From Chromohalobacter beijerinckii (lineage in GTDB: Bacteria; Pseudomonadota; Gammaproteobacteria; Pseudomonadales; Halomonadaceae), in NCBI RefSeq assembly GCF_023061185.1, contig NZ_JAKGAK010000021.1, positions 1 through 51,365 of the forward strand: a stretch of 51,365 bases of DNA, in the 5' to 3' direction. Positions 19,441-29,712 of this stretch are shown one piece after another. Under the pieces are notes generated by a model that was not told the origin of the DNA, did no database searches, and saw only the letters and a list, made by a program, of their open reading frames with translations. The position numbers and the translations under genes were made by a program. Every line of letters starts with the position of its first letter. Position 1 is the first letter of the stretch.

Positions 19441-19480
19441 AAAACGGCCCCATCAAGGCTTACCTTGATGGGGCCGTTTC
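19441..19480. terminator. Bidirectional terminator after gcvP
   Basis: A perfect 17-bp stem, AAACGGCCCCATCAAGG (19442-19458) with CCTTGATGGGGCCGTTT (19463-19479), and loop CTTA. It lies between the convergent gcvP and LysR-family genes and can serve both. Confidence 0.88.
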
Positions 19481-19503
19481 AGTCGAGAACGTAACGCCTG
19501 TCG

Positions 19504-20427
19504 TCAGGCGTCTTCCTCGAGTGGCGGTGCCTCGGCGTAACCGTAGAGCACATTGCGGCGCTGCAACCGAAACTCGCCAAGCAGCTGCTCGTAACGACGC
19601 GGCATCTCGACGCCACGCTTGGTCACGACATACAGTGTTTCGTATACCGATTCAGTCACGGGCAGCTCCTTGACCTGGCGCTGCCAAGGCGACGTCTCGA
19701 GTACCGTCCGGGGGATCACGGTAAAGCCCAAACCACGCGCCACCGCATCCAGCACCATGCTGATCTCGTTGGAAAAGCCCTGCTGTGGAAAGTGGCTCAT
19801 CGAGCGAAACTCCCCGGCAAAATTGCGCCGCAACAGCAAGCTGGCGTTGTTGATGCCATCGGAATAGTTCATGAAGCCCAGCGCCATGAGTTCGCTGATA
19901 GTGGTACCAGCGAAGTCCGCCGGAACGACCAGGCATAGTGGCTCCTGATGCCAAGGCTCGAAATTGAGATCGGGATGTTTGGTGATGTCGGTGACGATGC
20001 CCACGTCGAAGCGTCCGGCCAGCACCGCATCGACGATCTCGCCGTTGAAGGCAAAATCATACGTCACCGTCAGCCCCGGGTGCATTTGCTGATAGCCCAA
20101 AATGAACGGATAGAACATCAACCCCACGCTACCCGGCGATGCCACGCGACACTCCCCGGTGTCCGGCGAGTCATTGTCCAGCGAGTGGCGGAACTGCTCA
20201 TGCTCGGCGAACAGCTTGACGGAATAGTCATAGGCACGCCGCCCCGCCTCGGTCAGTGTGAAACGGCGCCCGTGCCGCTGCAGCAAGGACTTGTCGAGAT
20301 AGCGTTCCAGCTTACGTATATGTTGACTGACCCCAGGCTGGGTCATTTCCAGCTTGCGCGCGGTATGCGTGAAGCTACCCGTTTCGACAAGCGTGATAAA
20401 AGTACGAAAATATTGCGCGTTGAACAT
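19504..20427 (-). CDS. LysR-family transcriptional regulator
   Basis: LysR-type regulator of 307 residues. The N-terminal winged helix-turn-helix (about 1-60) contains FTHTARKLEMTQPGVSQHIRKLE, and the rest is a periplasmic-binding-protein-like effector domain. It is not the GcvA type by sequence, so control of the neighbouring gcv genes should not be assumed. The start is uncertain: ATG 20427 puts the helix-turn-helix at the normal distance, while a GTG at 20442 would add five residues; neither has a good ribosome binding site. It is divergent from ppnN with a 302-bp gap. Confidence 0.85.
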   Translation of the reverse strand: MFNAQYFRTFITLVETGSFTHTARKLEMTQPGVSQHIRKLERYLDKSLLQRHGRRFTLTEAGRRAYDYSVKLFAEHEQFRHSLDNDSPDTGECRVASPGSVGLMFYPFILGYQQMHPGLTVTYDFAFNGEIVDAVLAGRFDVGIVTDITKHPDLNFEPWHQEPLCLVVPADFAGTTISELMALGFMNYSDGINNASLLLRRNFAGEFRSMSHFPQQGFSNEISMVLDAVARGLGFTVIPRTVLETSPWQRQVKELPVTESVYETLYVVTKRGVEMPRRYEQLLGEFRLQRRNVLYGYAEAPPLEEDA

Positions 20428-20729
20428 GAAGTGAGGGTCCACCGGCTGGCGTTTCGGAGCAGCTGCTTATGTGCCGAAGCCATGACACGATCAACGAAGG
20501 TTAGCGTGGCAATAACCGTGGCTTCGGGGGTTGTGATAACGGCATCATAGCAAATTATGCTACACCTCACATCGCTGCGTGGCCGAAGATCGCGTGTTAG
20601 CATCGAAACATGAAGCAGCCCCCGGATAGTGTTGTGACCGAGCCAGGCGCACAGCGCGCCAGTGACGTTCGGCCCGACGCCTCATGCGGAGCTTTTCTTC
20701 GGCCTTAGTGCCGCCACAAGGATGCGTCA

Positions 20730-22094
20730 ATGCCCCAGAAACTTTCTACCATTATCTCTCCCGAAGGGAGCCTGGAAGTCCTCTCGCAGCAAGAGGTCAA
20801 CCGTCTGCGCGACACCTCCGCCAACGGCCTGCACGATCTTTTGAGACGCTGCTCGCTGGCCGTGCTCAACTGCGGCAACCCTACCGATGACAGTCGCGCG
20901 CTAATGCAGGCACACCACGACTTCGAGATCGAAGTACTCCAGCAGGACCGCGGTATTCGCCTCAAGCTCGACAACGCACCCCACAGCGCTTTCGTCGATG
21001 GACAGATGATTCGCGGGATTCGCGAGCACCTTTCCGCCGTGCTACGCGATATCGTCTATGTTCATAACGAAATCCAGCACACGCCCAAGTTCGACCTCCA
21101 GCGTGGGGATGGCATCACCAATGCCGTTTTCCATATCCTGCGCAACGCCGGAACGCTGAAATCCGCGCGCGAACCCAGCCTCGTGGTGTGCTGGGGCGGT
21201 CATTCCATCACCCGCGAGGAATATGATTACAGCAAGGACGTGGGTTACCACCTGGGTCTCCGCGATCTCGACATCTGCACGGGATGCGGCCCCGGCGCCA
21301 TGAAAGGCCCCATGAAAGGCGCCAACGTCGCGCATGCCAAGCAGCGTCGCCACAATGGTCGTTACTTGGGTATTTCCGAACCCGGCATCATTGCCGCCGA
21401 ATCGCCCAATCCCATCGTCAATGAACTGGTGATCATGCCCGACATCGAGAAGCGCCTCGAGGCCTTCGTGCGGGCCGGTCATGGCATTGTGATCTTCCCT
21501 GGCGGCGTGGGGACCGCCGAGGAAATCCTCTATTTGCTGGGCATTCTGCTACACCCAGACAACGCCGATGTTCCCTTCCCGATCGTTTTTACCGGCCCCC
21601 GCGACAGCGCCGACTACTTCAAGCGCATCGACGAGTTCCTGGCCTTCACACTTGGGGAAAAGGCCCGTGAACGCTATCAGATCATCATTGACAACCCCGC
21701 CGAGGTCGGTCGTGCCATGCGCCGAGGCGTAGATGACGTGGGCGCGTTTCGGCGTAGTCAGAACGACGCTTTCTATTTCAACTGGCGCCTCAACGTCGAT
21801 GCCGGCTTTCAATTGCCTTTCGAACCTACCCACGAAAGCATGGTCGAGCTTGCCCTGCATCGCGAGCAGCCCGTCCATGAACTCGCGGCCAACCTGCGGC
21901 GGGCGTTTTCGGGCATCGTCGCCGGCAACGTCAAGGAAGAAGGTATTCGCGCCATCGAGGAGCGCGGCCCTTTCCATTTGCATGCCGAACCGGATTTGAT
22001 GGCACATCTCGACGCGCTCTTGACCTCGTTCGTGGCCCAGGAGCGCATGAAACTGCCAGGGAGCGAATACGTGCCCTGTTATACGCTAGGCTGA
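20730..22094 (+). CDS. ppnN: Nucleotide 5'-monophosphate nucleosidase PpnN
   Basis: LOG-family nucleosidase that cleaves purine and pyrimidine nucleoside monophosphates to base and ribose 5-phosphate; the enteric homologue is activated by (p)ppGpp. At 454 residues it has the length of E. coli PpnN (YgdH). The LOG core motif PGGVGTAEE lies near 256-264, with GCGPGAMKGPMKGA upstream (near 187-200). The extended N-terminal domain (about 1-140) and C-terminal domain specific to PpnN are present. AAGGA precedes the ATG. It stands alone and is transcribed rightward. Confidence 0.92.
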   Translation: MPQKLSTIISPEGSLEVLSQQEVNRLRDTSANGLHDLLRRCSLAVLNCGNPTDDSRALMQAHHDFEIEVLQQDRGIRLKLDNAPHSAFVDGQMIRGIREHLSAVLRDIVYVHNEIQHTPKFDLQRGDGITNAVFHILRNAGTLKSAREPSLVVCWGGHSITREEYDYSKDVGYHLGLRDLDICTGCGPGAMKGPMKGANVAHAKQRRHNGRYLGISEPGIIAAESPNPIVNELVIMPDIEKRLEAFVRAGHGIVIFPGGVGTAEEILYLLGILLHPDNADVPFPIVFTGPRDSADYFKRIDEFLAFTLGEKARERYQIIIDNPAEVGRAMRRGVDDVGAFRRSQNDAFYFNWRLNVDAGFQLPFEPTHESMVELALHREQPVHELAANLRRAFSGIVAGNVKEEGIRAIEERGPFHLHAEPDLMAHLDALLTSFVAQERMKLPGSEYVPCYTLG

Positions 22095-22179
22095 GAGCCG
22101 ACTGAAGACAACGCCTAGCATGCGAGGGTAACGATCGGAGCTAGATAACCTTTGCTTATCAACTTGATCACCTCATGCA

Positions 22180-22199
22180 ATTGTTAAAATGCTAACAAT
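22180..22199. promoter_or_regulatory. Candidate operator before the Old Yellow Enzyme gene
   Basis: Perfect inverted repeat ATTGTTA-N6-TAACAAT about 87 bases before the downstream ATG, in an AT-rich patch. A second short palindrome, ATCAACTTGAT, lies at 22159-22169. The symmetry suits a dimeric repressor or activator; which one is unknown. Confidence 0.45.
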
Positions 22200-22218
22200 A
22201 TTCTAGACTCTTAGACGT

Positions 22219-22244
22219 ACGCGAGCCCATCCTGTGGCTCGCGT
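22219..22244 (+). terminator. Hairpin in the leader of the Old Yellow Enzyme gene
   Basis: Nine-base stem ACGCGAGCC (22219-22227) with GGCTCGCGT (22236-22244), eight-base loop, followed by CTTCGTTTCC. It may end the ppnN transcript or form part of the next gene's leader; the weak T-tract leaves this open. Confidence 0.45.
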
Positions 22245-22285
22245 CTTCGTTTCCATCCACCGCCTGCCTGCAAGGAGAGCATCGC

Positions 22286-23419
22286 ATGGCTTCACTCTTC
22301 GAATCCTTCGATCTCAATGGTACGCGCTTGAACAACCGCATCGTGATGGCGCCCATGACGCGTTCACGTGCACCGGAGGACATCCCAACCGAGATGGGTG
22401 CCCTCTATTATCGCCAGCGTGCCAGCGCCGGGCTGATCATCTCCGAAGGCACGCCCATTTCGCGGCAAGGCCAAGGCTATCTCTACAATCCCGGCATTTT
22501 TGGCCCCGACCAACTTGCCGGTTGGGCCAAGGCCACGCGCGCCGTGCACGAGCGCGACGGTATCTTCTTCGCCCAGATCTGGCACGTGGGGCGCGTTTCC
22601 CATACCACAGTGCAAGTTGCCGGCGCGTCACCTGTCGGCCCCAGCGACAAGCAAGGCGGCATGGCCTTTGGCTATAACGACGACGGCCAGCCAGATATGC
22701 TCAAAGCAAGCCAACCGCGCCGTCTCGAGACGCACGAAGTACACGATGTCGTGCGTGACTTCGCCCAAGCTGCAGTCAATTCCCGCGATGTAGGCTTCGA
22801 TGGCGTCGAAATTCACGGTGCCAACGGCTATCTCTTCGAGCAATTCCTCAACCCCGGCGTCAACGACCGTAACGACGAATACGGTGGGTCGCGTGAGAAT
22901 CGCTGCCGTCTGTTGCTTGAGGTCGTCGATGAAGTCAGCAAGATGATTGGCGCGCGGCGCGTTGGGGTTCGCCTGTCACCGTTCGGCACGCTGTTCGACA
23001 TGCCGGAATACGACGATAACGGCGAGACCTATCTCCACCTCGCACGCGAATTCAATAAACGCGGCCTTGCTTATGTGCACCTGCACGACCAGGGCGGGCA
23101 AGGCATGCCCCCGATGCCGCGCGATTATCTGCGCCAGTTCCGTGACGTCTATCAGGGCAACCTGCTGCTCGCCGGCAACCTCGATCAGGCAGAAGCTGAA
23201 AAACTAGTGAACGAAGGCACCATCGACCTTCCGGTGTTCGGTCGTTATTTCACATCGAACCCCGACCTGGTCGAGCGGATGCAAAACGGCTGGCCTTTGG
23301 CGGACTTCGATGCCAACACGTTCTATGGTGGTGATGCGCGCGGCTACGTGGACTTCCCCACCTATCCCGAGGAACAAGCACGCTTGGCGCGCGAAGAGAT
23401 GATTCGCGAAAAATCCTGA
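22286..23419 (+). CDS. Old Yellow Enzyme, alkene reductase (NemA-like)
   Basis: FMN-dependent NAD(P)H:flavin oxidoreductase of 377 residues forming a TIM barrel. It reduces activated C=C bonds (N-ethylmaleimide, enones) and nitro compounds in the family. The substrate-binding His/Asn pair is in EIHGANGYL (near 176-179), and the loop FLNPGVNDRNDEYGGS is the family hallmark. The C-terminal phosphate-binding segment PVFGRYFTSNPDLV is intact. An AAGGAG site precedes the ATG. Physiological substrate unknown. Confidence 0.92.
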   Translation: MASLFESFDLNGTRLNNRIVMAPMTRSRAPEDIPTEMGALYYRQRASAGLIISEGTPISRQGQGYLYNPGIFGPDQLAGWAKATRAVHERDGIFFAQIWHVGRVSHTTVQVAGASPVGPSDKQGGMAFGYNDDGQPDMLKASQPRRLETHEVHDVVRDFAQAAVNSRDVGFDGVEIHGANGYLFEQFLNPGVNDRNDEYGGSRENRCRLLLEVVDEVSKMIGARRVGVRLSPFGTLFDMPEYDDNGETYLHLAREFNKRGLAYVHLHDQGGQGMPPMPRDYLRQFRDVYQGNLLLAGNLDQAEAEKLVNEGTIDLPVFGRYFTSNPDLVERMQNGWPLADFDANTFYGGDARGYVDFPTYPEEQARLAREEMIREKS

Positions 23420-23440
23420 TAAGGAGATAGAGCGTAAGAC

Positions 23441-23473
23441 GAAAACCCCCGATCCACAGGACCGGGGGTTTTG
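23441..23473. terminator. Terminator after the Old Yellow Enzyme gene
   Basis: Stem AAAACCCCCG (23442-23451) with CGGGGGTTTT (23463-23472), an additional inner TCC/GGA pairing and a T-tract on the plus strand. It sits between two convergent genes and may act on both strands. Confidence 0.85.
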
Positions 23474-23522
23474 CGTTCAAACCGAGCGCGGCTCAAGATT
23501 CGGCACGGCGCGCAGAGAAGAC

Positions 23523-23900
23523 TCACCGCCGAGCCCGCCAGCCTGTCGAAATAGCATGAAGTAGCAAGCCTGCTGTAGCACCATGCGACAGCACGGTCGC
23601 CCACTCAGCCCGGGCGCTTGCCAGGCCGTAATGCCAAGTGGCCATCACCATCCCTCCGACCACGAATGACATGGCCAACCACTTGAGCCGTGTCGGGAGC
23701 AGATGTCGCTGCTTTTCGGTCATGCGTCGCCAGTAGGCGATGATGATGACAACCAACCCTAAGGCGACCATGACCAACAAACCACTGTGGGTGTCATAGC
23801 CCCCTAGTTGATAGCGCGGCCAAGAGCACAGCGTCACGAGAAGAAGCCCGATCATGACGCTCAAGCGTGCAGCGGAGGGTGACGTCGTAGTGTCACTCAT
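23523..23900 (-). CDS. Small four-helix membrane protein, unknown function
   Basis: A 125-residue protein with four probable membrane segments (about 14-29, 38-58, 70-88, 99-118) and short basic loops (YWRRMTEKQR, GWRARR). I do not recognise a family. It begins 17 bases after the flavodoxin gene on the same strand and is probably cotranscribed with it. The start codon lies in one copy of a 17-bp tandem duplication that spans the junction between the two genes. Confidence 0.65.
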   Translation of the reverse strand: MSDTTTSPSAARLSVMIGLLLVTLCSWPRYQLGGYDTHSGLLVMVALGLVVIIIAYWRRMTEKQRHLLPTRLKWLAMSFVVGGMVMATWHYGLASARAEWATVLSHGATAGLLLHAISTGWRARR

Positions 23901-23917
23901 GTCGTAGTGTCACTCGT
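23884..23917. repeat. 17-bp tandem duplication at a gene junction
   Basis: Two adjacent copies, 23884-23900 and 23901-23917, differ at one base (GTCGTAGTGTCACTCAT versus ...CGT). The first contains the start codon of the small membrane protein (reverse strand); the second reaches the first base of the flavodoxin stop. Confidence 0.9.
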
Positions 23918-24378
23918 CACGTGGCCTGCAGCCCTTGCTCGTCGATCCATGATTCGACCCATGGAATGGCGGCATCATCGGCCATGAAAGTCTCCATGGC
24001 GTCGATTTCCAAACGCTCGCCCAAGCGTTGGGCACCAAGATCCTCCAGCAAGGCATCCAGCGCCCGCCCTGCACCACAGAACGTCTCGCCATAGGAACTA
24101 TCTCCCAGGGCAATCAATCCATAGCGACACTGGTTTAGCGCAGGTGGCGATTCACGGAGATCACGCGCAAAGGGCACGAAGTTGCCGGGAAAATCACCAC
24201 TACCGGTCGTGGAAACGCAGAATAAGGCGAGATCGGGTAAAGGATCGAGGTCGTCGAGAGTAGGCTGTTCTATGATCGACACCTCATAGCCTACTTGCTC
24301 GAAAAGCGGCGCCACCTGCTCGGCAACGTCTAGGGCACCACCGTACATGGTACCTACGAAGATTTTGATGCTTGGCAT
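23917..24378 (-). CDS. Flavodoxin (MioC-like)
   Basis: A 153-residue FMN-binding flavodoxin domain protein. The phosphate-binding loop near the N-terminus reads GTMYGGALD, the second FMN loop STTGSGDFPGNF, and the third LGDSSYGETFCGAG. Length and loop pattern resemble MioC more than long-chain flavodoxins. It presumably transfers electrons in the cytoplasm; partner unknown. The ribosome binding site is weak. The following small membrane protein is likely in the same operon. Confidence 0.87.
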   Translation of the reverse strand: MPSIKIFVGTMYGGALDVAEQVAPLFEQVGYEVSIIEQPTLDDLDPLPDLALFCVSTTGSGDFPGNFVPFARDLRESPPALNQCRYGLIALGDSSYGETFCGAGRALDALLEDLGAQRLGERLEIDAMETFMADDAAIPWVESWIDEQGLQAT

Positions 24379-24541
24379 GCAGTTCAGTCGTCGATTTAAC
24401 GGTAAAGTGTGCGCGCCATGTTAGCACATGCATGACACGTCGTTAGCGTCTGGAAATGAAGATGAACGACACAATCCCGGGCGCTCGTAAGCACCCGAGA
24501 TCACCCGAGGTTGTGTTATCGCATGGGCGGACACTGCAGCG

Positions 24542-24850
24542 TCAGTGAATGACGTCTGCGTCGTCGAAATCTTCAACCCGCGCCTTGAGCTTCTGTCCAG
24601 GGCGGAACGTCACCACGCGACGCGCCGAAATCGGGATTTCTTCGCCGGTCTTGGGATTACGTCCCGGACGTTCGCGCTTGTCGCGCAAATCGAAGTTTCC
24701 GAACCCGGACAGTTTAACCTGCTCGTTTTCGCGTAGGCAGCTGCGAATTTCTTCGAAGAAGGCTTCGACCATCGACTTTGCTTCGCGCTTGGAAAAACCC
24801 AGCTCAGCATGTAGATGTTCGGCCAAATCCGCTTTGGTCAGCGCCCCCAT
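24542..24850 (-). CDS. ihfA: Integration host factor alpha subunit
   Basis: DNA-bending subunit of IHF, 102 residues. The N-terminal dimerisation helices start [11 protein letters not shown], and the DNA-intercalating arm contains [12 protein letters not shown] with the conserved proline. The C-terminal [14 protein letters not shown] matches IHF alpha. It lies 28 bases after pheT on the same strand, the classical gammaproteobacterial order, and is the last gene of the thrS-pheT operon. Confidence 0.96.
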   Translation of the reverse strand: MGALTKADLAEHLHAELGFSKREAKSMVEAFFEEIRSCLRENEQVKLSGFGNFDLRDKRERPGRNPKTGEEIPISARRVVTFRPGQKLKARVEDFDDADVIH

Positions 24851-24878
24851 GCTCTCATCCTCGTAACGGCTAATGGGA

Positions 24879-27260
24879 TTAACTCCTCAAGACCGCCGCG
24901 AAGCGCATTTTCGCCTCGCCGACGATGGCATCGACTAACTGATTGATTTCATCGTCATTCAGCGTGCGCGAAGGATGCTGCCAGGTCAAGCCCAAGGCAA
25001 GACTCTTGTGGCCTTTTTCGATTCCCTCGCCTTGGTAAACGTCGAAAAGTCGCATGTCGACCAGCCATTCCCCGGCCTGCTCGCGCATGGCATCCATCAA
25101 GGCCATGACCGGCACATCGTCACTCACGACCAACGCCAGATCGCGACGCACATCCGGATGCCGTGACAAGGGAGCGAAGGTCGGTAGGTTCCCCTGAGTC
25201 AGCGCCTCCAACTCCAGTTCGAATACAAAGGCATTGGTCTTGATACCCAAACTAGCACGCACCCCGGGATGTAAGGCACCGACCCAGCCCACATGGCGAT
25301 CGTTACACAGAATCCGAGCCGTCTGACCGGGATGAAGCCCCGGATGCTCGCCGGCATCGAAACGCCATGCATCAGGCTGCTGAGTCAACGCCATCAGACT
25401 TTCCAGATCCCCCTTGAGATCGAAGAAGTCGACGCCCTCGCGAGAAGAAGACCACCCTTCTGGTTGTCGCGGCCCACACACGATGCCCCCGAGCATCGCA
25501 ACCTGCTCGAGATCATCCAGCTCACCACGGAACACGAGCCCAGTTTCAAACAGCCGGATACGTGCTTGCTGACGGTTGAGGTTGTGACTCAACGCCTTGA
25601 CCAGCCCAGGTAGCAAGCTCGCCCGCATGACCGACATATCGGACGAAATAGGGTTGGCCAGATAAGGCGCCACCGCCCCCGGGGTCAACGCCTCTTGCAG
25701 CTCGGGCGCGACGAAGCTATAGGTAATCGCTTCCTGATAACCGCGTGCCACCAAGTGTCGACGCAGACGCGCCAGCGGCTGGCTCGATTCGTTGGAGGCA
25801 CTTAATTTCAGACGTGCGGAAGGGCGTCGCACAGGGACCCGGTCATATCCATGAATACGCGCCAGCTCCTCGATGAGATCTTCCTCCAGCGCGATATCGA
25901 AACGCCAGCTAGGCACCGCCACCCGCCAACCTGAGTCGATGGCGTCGACGCGCATACCAAGGCGCGACAGGATGTCAACGACATCGTCACCGGCCATGAC
26001 CAGGGCCAAGCACTGATCGAGACGCTCGCGACGCAAGACCACTTCATGCCCCAGCGGCAAATGATCGGGGCTCATGACGTCGGTCACGGGGCCCGGCTCT
26101 CCCCCGACGATGCTCAACAGTAGCTGCGTGGCCCGCTCGATGGCGACTTGCGCCAATTGCGGGTCGACGCCGCGCTCGAAACGGTGTGACGCATCGGTAT
26201 GCAGGCCATAAGAACGCGCCTGTCCCGCCACCGCCAGTGGCGAAAAGAACGCCGACTCCAGGAAAATATCCTGCGTCGAGGCATTGACGCCGGAAGACTC
26301 ACCACCCATTACCCCGGCAATCGCCAACGGTTGCTTTTCGTCGGCGATCACCAGAGTGCCCTCGCGCAAGGCAATTTCCTGGCCATCGAGCAACGTCAAG
26401 CGTTCCCCATCTTGCGCTTCGCGGACCACGATGGCGTCATTCAAGTTTGCCAAGTCGAAGGCATGCATCGGCTGCCCGAATTCCAGCATCACGTAATTGG
26501 TGACATCGACGATCGGGTCGATCGTGCGAACACCGCTGCGACGCAGGCGCTCAGACATCCATAGCGGTGTGCTCACCGAGACATCGACGCCACGGATGAT
26601 GCGCCCTGCATAACGCGGACATTTCGCTGGCGACTCGACACGTACCGGAAACGACGCTTGATGCACCGCCGGGACCATGTTGGCATCCGGCACCGTTATC
26701 GGTAGACGGCTCAACACACCCACTTCACGCGCTATGCCCTTGAGACTCAAGCAATCGCCACGGTTAGGCGTCAGATCCACCTCGATGGCATGATCGTCCA
26801 GCGCCAGCCAGTCGCGCAGGGACACGCCAATGGGCGCCTCGCCGGACAACACCAAAATGCCCGCCGAGGTACCTTCTTCCAATTCGAGCTCAGAGGCCGA
26901 GCAAATCATGCCTCGCGATTCCACACCACGCAGCTTGGCTTTCTTGATCTTGAAATCGCCGGGAAGCGTTGCATTCACCCGAGCGAAAGGCACCTTCTGC
27001 CCGACCGCCACGTTGGGAGCGCCACACACGACTTGTACCGGTTCATCGCCACCATCATTGACCTGGCAGACATTGAGCTTGTCGGCACTGGGATGAGGCT
27101 CTTTAGCGACCACCTCGGCGACGACGACACCTTCGAAGTCGCCCGCTACTGCCTCGATGGCATCGACTTCTAGCCCGGCCATCGTAATCCGGTCTGCAAG
27201 CGCCTGCGTCGTGAGTTCGGGCGACACCCAATCGCGCAACCATGTTTCGGAAAATCTCAT
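24879..27260 (-). CDS. pheT: Phenylalanyl-tRNA synthetase beta subunit
   Basis: Beta chain of the (alpha-beta)2 phenylalanyl-tRNA synthetase, 793 residues (standard length). In order: N-terminal tRNA-binding OB fold (about 39-148, with VCGAPNV), B3/B4 editing domain (about 210-385), B5 domain (about 400-470) and a C-terminal ferredoxin-like anticodon-binding domain (about 700-793). The editing domain clears mischarged Tyr. It follows pheS by 26 bases. Confidence 0.97.
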   Translation of the reverse strand: MRFSETWLRDWVSPELTTQALADRITMAGLEVDAIEAVAGDFEGVVVAEVVAKEPHPSADKLNVCQVNDGGDEPVQVVCGAPNVAVGQKVPFARVNATLPGDFKIKKAKLRGVESRGMICSASELELEEGTSAGILVLSGEAPIGVSLRDWLALDDHAIEVDLTPNRGDCLSLKGIAREVGVLSRLPITVPDANMVPAVHQASFPVRVESPAKCPRYAGRIIRGVDVSVSTPLWMSERLRRSGVRTIDPIVDVTNYVMLEFGQPMHAFDLANLNDAIVVREAQDGERLTLLDGQEIALREGTLVIADEKQPLAIAGVMGGESSGVNASTQDIFLESAFFSPLAVAGQARSYGLHTDASHRFERGVDPQLAQVAIERATQLLLSIVGGEPGPVTDVMSPDHLPLGHEVVLRRERLDQCLALVMAGDDVVDILSRLGMRVDAIDSGWRVAVPSWRFDIALEEDLIEELARIHGYDRVPVRRPSARLKLSASNESSQPLARLRRHLVARGYQEAITYSFVAPELQEALTPGAVAPYLANPISSDMSVMRASLLPGLVKALSHNLNRQQARIRLFETGLVFRGELDDLEQVAMLGGIVCGPRQPEGWSSSREGVDFFDLKGDLESLMALTQQPDAWRFDAGEHPGLHPGQTARILCNDRHVGWVGALHPGVRASLGIKTNAFVFELELEALTQGNLPTFAPLSRHPDVRRDLALVVSDDVPVMALMDAMREQAGEWLVDMRLFDVYQGEGIEKGHKSLALGLTWQHPSRTLNDDEINQLVDAIVGEAKMRFAAVLRS

Positions 27261-27286
27261 GTTTCTTCCTGTGTCCTAGTCGCAGA

Positions 27287-28408
<1,122 letters not shown>

Positions 28409-28452
28409 TCATGCGCATGATGAGACACTCATAAGAATATCTCATCCGGCCA

Positions 28453-28806
28453 TTACTGAGCAGCCTTGGCCTTGTCGACGATCGCGGCAAAGGCAGACTT
28501 TTCATGGACAGCGAGATCGGCCAGTACCTTGCGGTCGATCTCGATGCCGGACTTCTTCAGACCGGCAATGAAGCGGCTATAGGACAGACCGTTAGCACGA
28601 GATGCCGCGTTGATACGCGCGATCCATAGCGCACGGAACTGACGCTTGCGCTGACGACGGTCACGATAGGCGTACTGACCTGCCTTGATGACCGCCTGTT
28701 TGGCAACGCGGAATACGCGAGAGCGCGCGCCGTAATAGCCTTTGGCCTGCTTCAGAATCTTCTTGTGCCGACGACGAGCGACGACACCACGCTTAACACG
28801 AGTCAT
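28453..28806 (-). CDS. rplT: 50S ribosomal protein L20
   Basis: Ribosomal protein L20, 117 residues, basic N-terminal tail ([24 protein letters not shown] is family-typical) and globular C-terminus. It binds 23S rRNA early in assembly and, in enteric bacteria, represses translation of rpmI-rplT by binding the mRNA. It lies 52 bases downstream of rpmI. Confidence 0.98.
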   Translation of the reverse strand: MTRVKRGVVARRRHKKILKQAKGYYGARSRVFRVAKQAVIKAGQYAYRDRRQRKRQFRALWIARINAASRANGLSYSRFIAGLKKSGIEIDRKVLADLAVHEKSAFAAIVDKAKAAQ

Positions 28807-28858
28807 GGCTTACTCCTGACTTTTAAAATCGACAACCTGTACTTTTGAATACAAGTAC

Positions 28859-29053
28859 TTAGAGGTTCGGCAGCATGCGTTGAACCAGGTGCTTGTCGGC
28901 ATCATGAATCTGCTTCATGCCGCGCAGCTGACGCTTACGCTTGGTCGACTTCTTGGTCAGGATGTGACTGCGGAAAGACTGCTTGTGCTTGAAGCCATGG
29001 GCAGTCTTCTTGAAGCGCTTCGCAGCGCCACTGTTACTCTTGATTTTAGGCAT
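28859..29053 (-). CDS. rpmI: 50S ribosomal protein L35
   Basis: Ribosomal protein L35, 64 residues, starting [18 protein letters not shown]; a longer in-frame start at 29068 is not needed. The central [22 protein letters not shown] block is typical. It sits between infC and rplT, the usual order, with hairpins in the 82-base leader. Confidence 0.97.
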   Translation of the reverse strand: MPKIKSNSGAAKRFKKTAHGFKHKQSFRSHILTKKSTKRKRQLRGMKQIHDADKHLVQRMLPNL

Positions 29054-29094
29054 GAGGGAAAACTCCACTCGGTTTCTTCAGAAAACCCGGGGCC

Positions 29095-29117
29095 GGCAGT
29101 CGGCGGTGCCGACTGCC
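29095..29117 (-). promoter_or_regulatory. Hairpin in the rpmI leader
   Basis: Perfect 10-bp inverted repeat GGCAGTCGGC (29095-29104) with GCCGACTGCC (29108-29117), 3-base loop. A second weak hairpin, GGTTTC-GAAAACC type, lies nearer rpmI at 29071-29087. Together they could form the structure through which L20 controls rpmI-rplT translation, or an attenuator; the role is inferred from position. Confidence 0.5.
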
Positions 29118-29135
29118 CGTTCAACCGCCAACGGA

Positions 29136-29675
29136 TCACTTCTTTTTGGGCGCCAAGATCATGATCATTTGACGGCCTTCCATCTTAGGGAAAGACTCGA
29201 CAGATGCCATGTCTTCGAGGTCAGCCGCGATCCGTTCCATCAGCTTGCGGCCGATGTCCTGGTGCGCCATCTCACGGCCTCGAAAACGTAGCGTGACCTT
29301 ACCCTTGTCGCCCGCTTCGAGGAAACGAATCAGGTTTTTCAACTTCACCTGATAATCGCCCTCGTCAGTACCGGGCCGGAATTTGACTTCCTTGACCTGG
29401 ATCTGCTTGGTTTTCTTCTTCTGAGCAGCTTTTTGCTTTTTCTGCTCGAAGATGAATTTGCCGTAATCCATGATCTTACAAACGATCGGGTCGGCATTAG
29501 AAATCTGTACGAGGTCCATACCCTCAGCTTCGGCACGCTCCAAGGCATCGCTGGTCGACACGATACCAAGCTGTTCACCGTCGCTGGCGATCAAGCGAAC
29601 TTGATCTTCGGTAATCCGCTCGTTCATTGGTGGGCGCTTTTCCTGTGGGCGCCCTCTTGGGTTGCTTCTCTTGAT
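29136..29675 (-). CDS. infC: Translation initiation factor IF-3 with AUC start
   Basis: IF-3 binds the 30S subunit and rejects non-canonical start codons. The first ATG (29627, [13 protein letters not shown]) would give 163 residues and omit the usual basic N-terminal extension. Reading upstream in frame gives [16 protein letters not shown] before it, beginning at an ATC (29675-29673) with GGAG eight bases upstream (plus-strand CTCC 29684-29687). That start gives 179 residues, the length of E. coli IF-3 (180). IF-3 genes are known to use AUU or related codons for autoregulation. Both IF-3 domains are intact, including [12 protein letters not shown] and [10 protein letters not shown]. The gene follows thrS by 37 bases. 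Confidence 0.93.
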   Translation of the reverse strand: MKRSNPRGRPQEKRPPMNERITEDQVRLIASDGEQLGIVSTSDALERAEAEGMDLVQISNADPIVCKIMDYGKFIFEQKKQKAAQKKKTKQIQVKEVKFRPGTDEGDYQVKLKNLIRFLEAGDKGKVTLRFRGREMAHQDIGRKLMERIAADLEDMASVESFPKMEGRQMIMILAPKKK

Positions 29676-29712
29676 GGTTCCGTCTCCACTTTTGCCTTGG
29701 AAGATGTCGCTA

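Noticed and set aside
19504-20427. LysR gene as GcvA, the glycine-cleavage regulator
   Set aside because: Its N-terminal sequence does not resemble GcvA, and a strong terminator separates it from gcvP.
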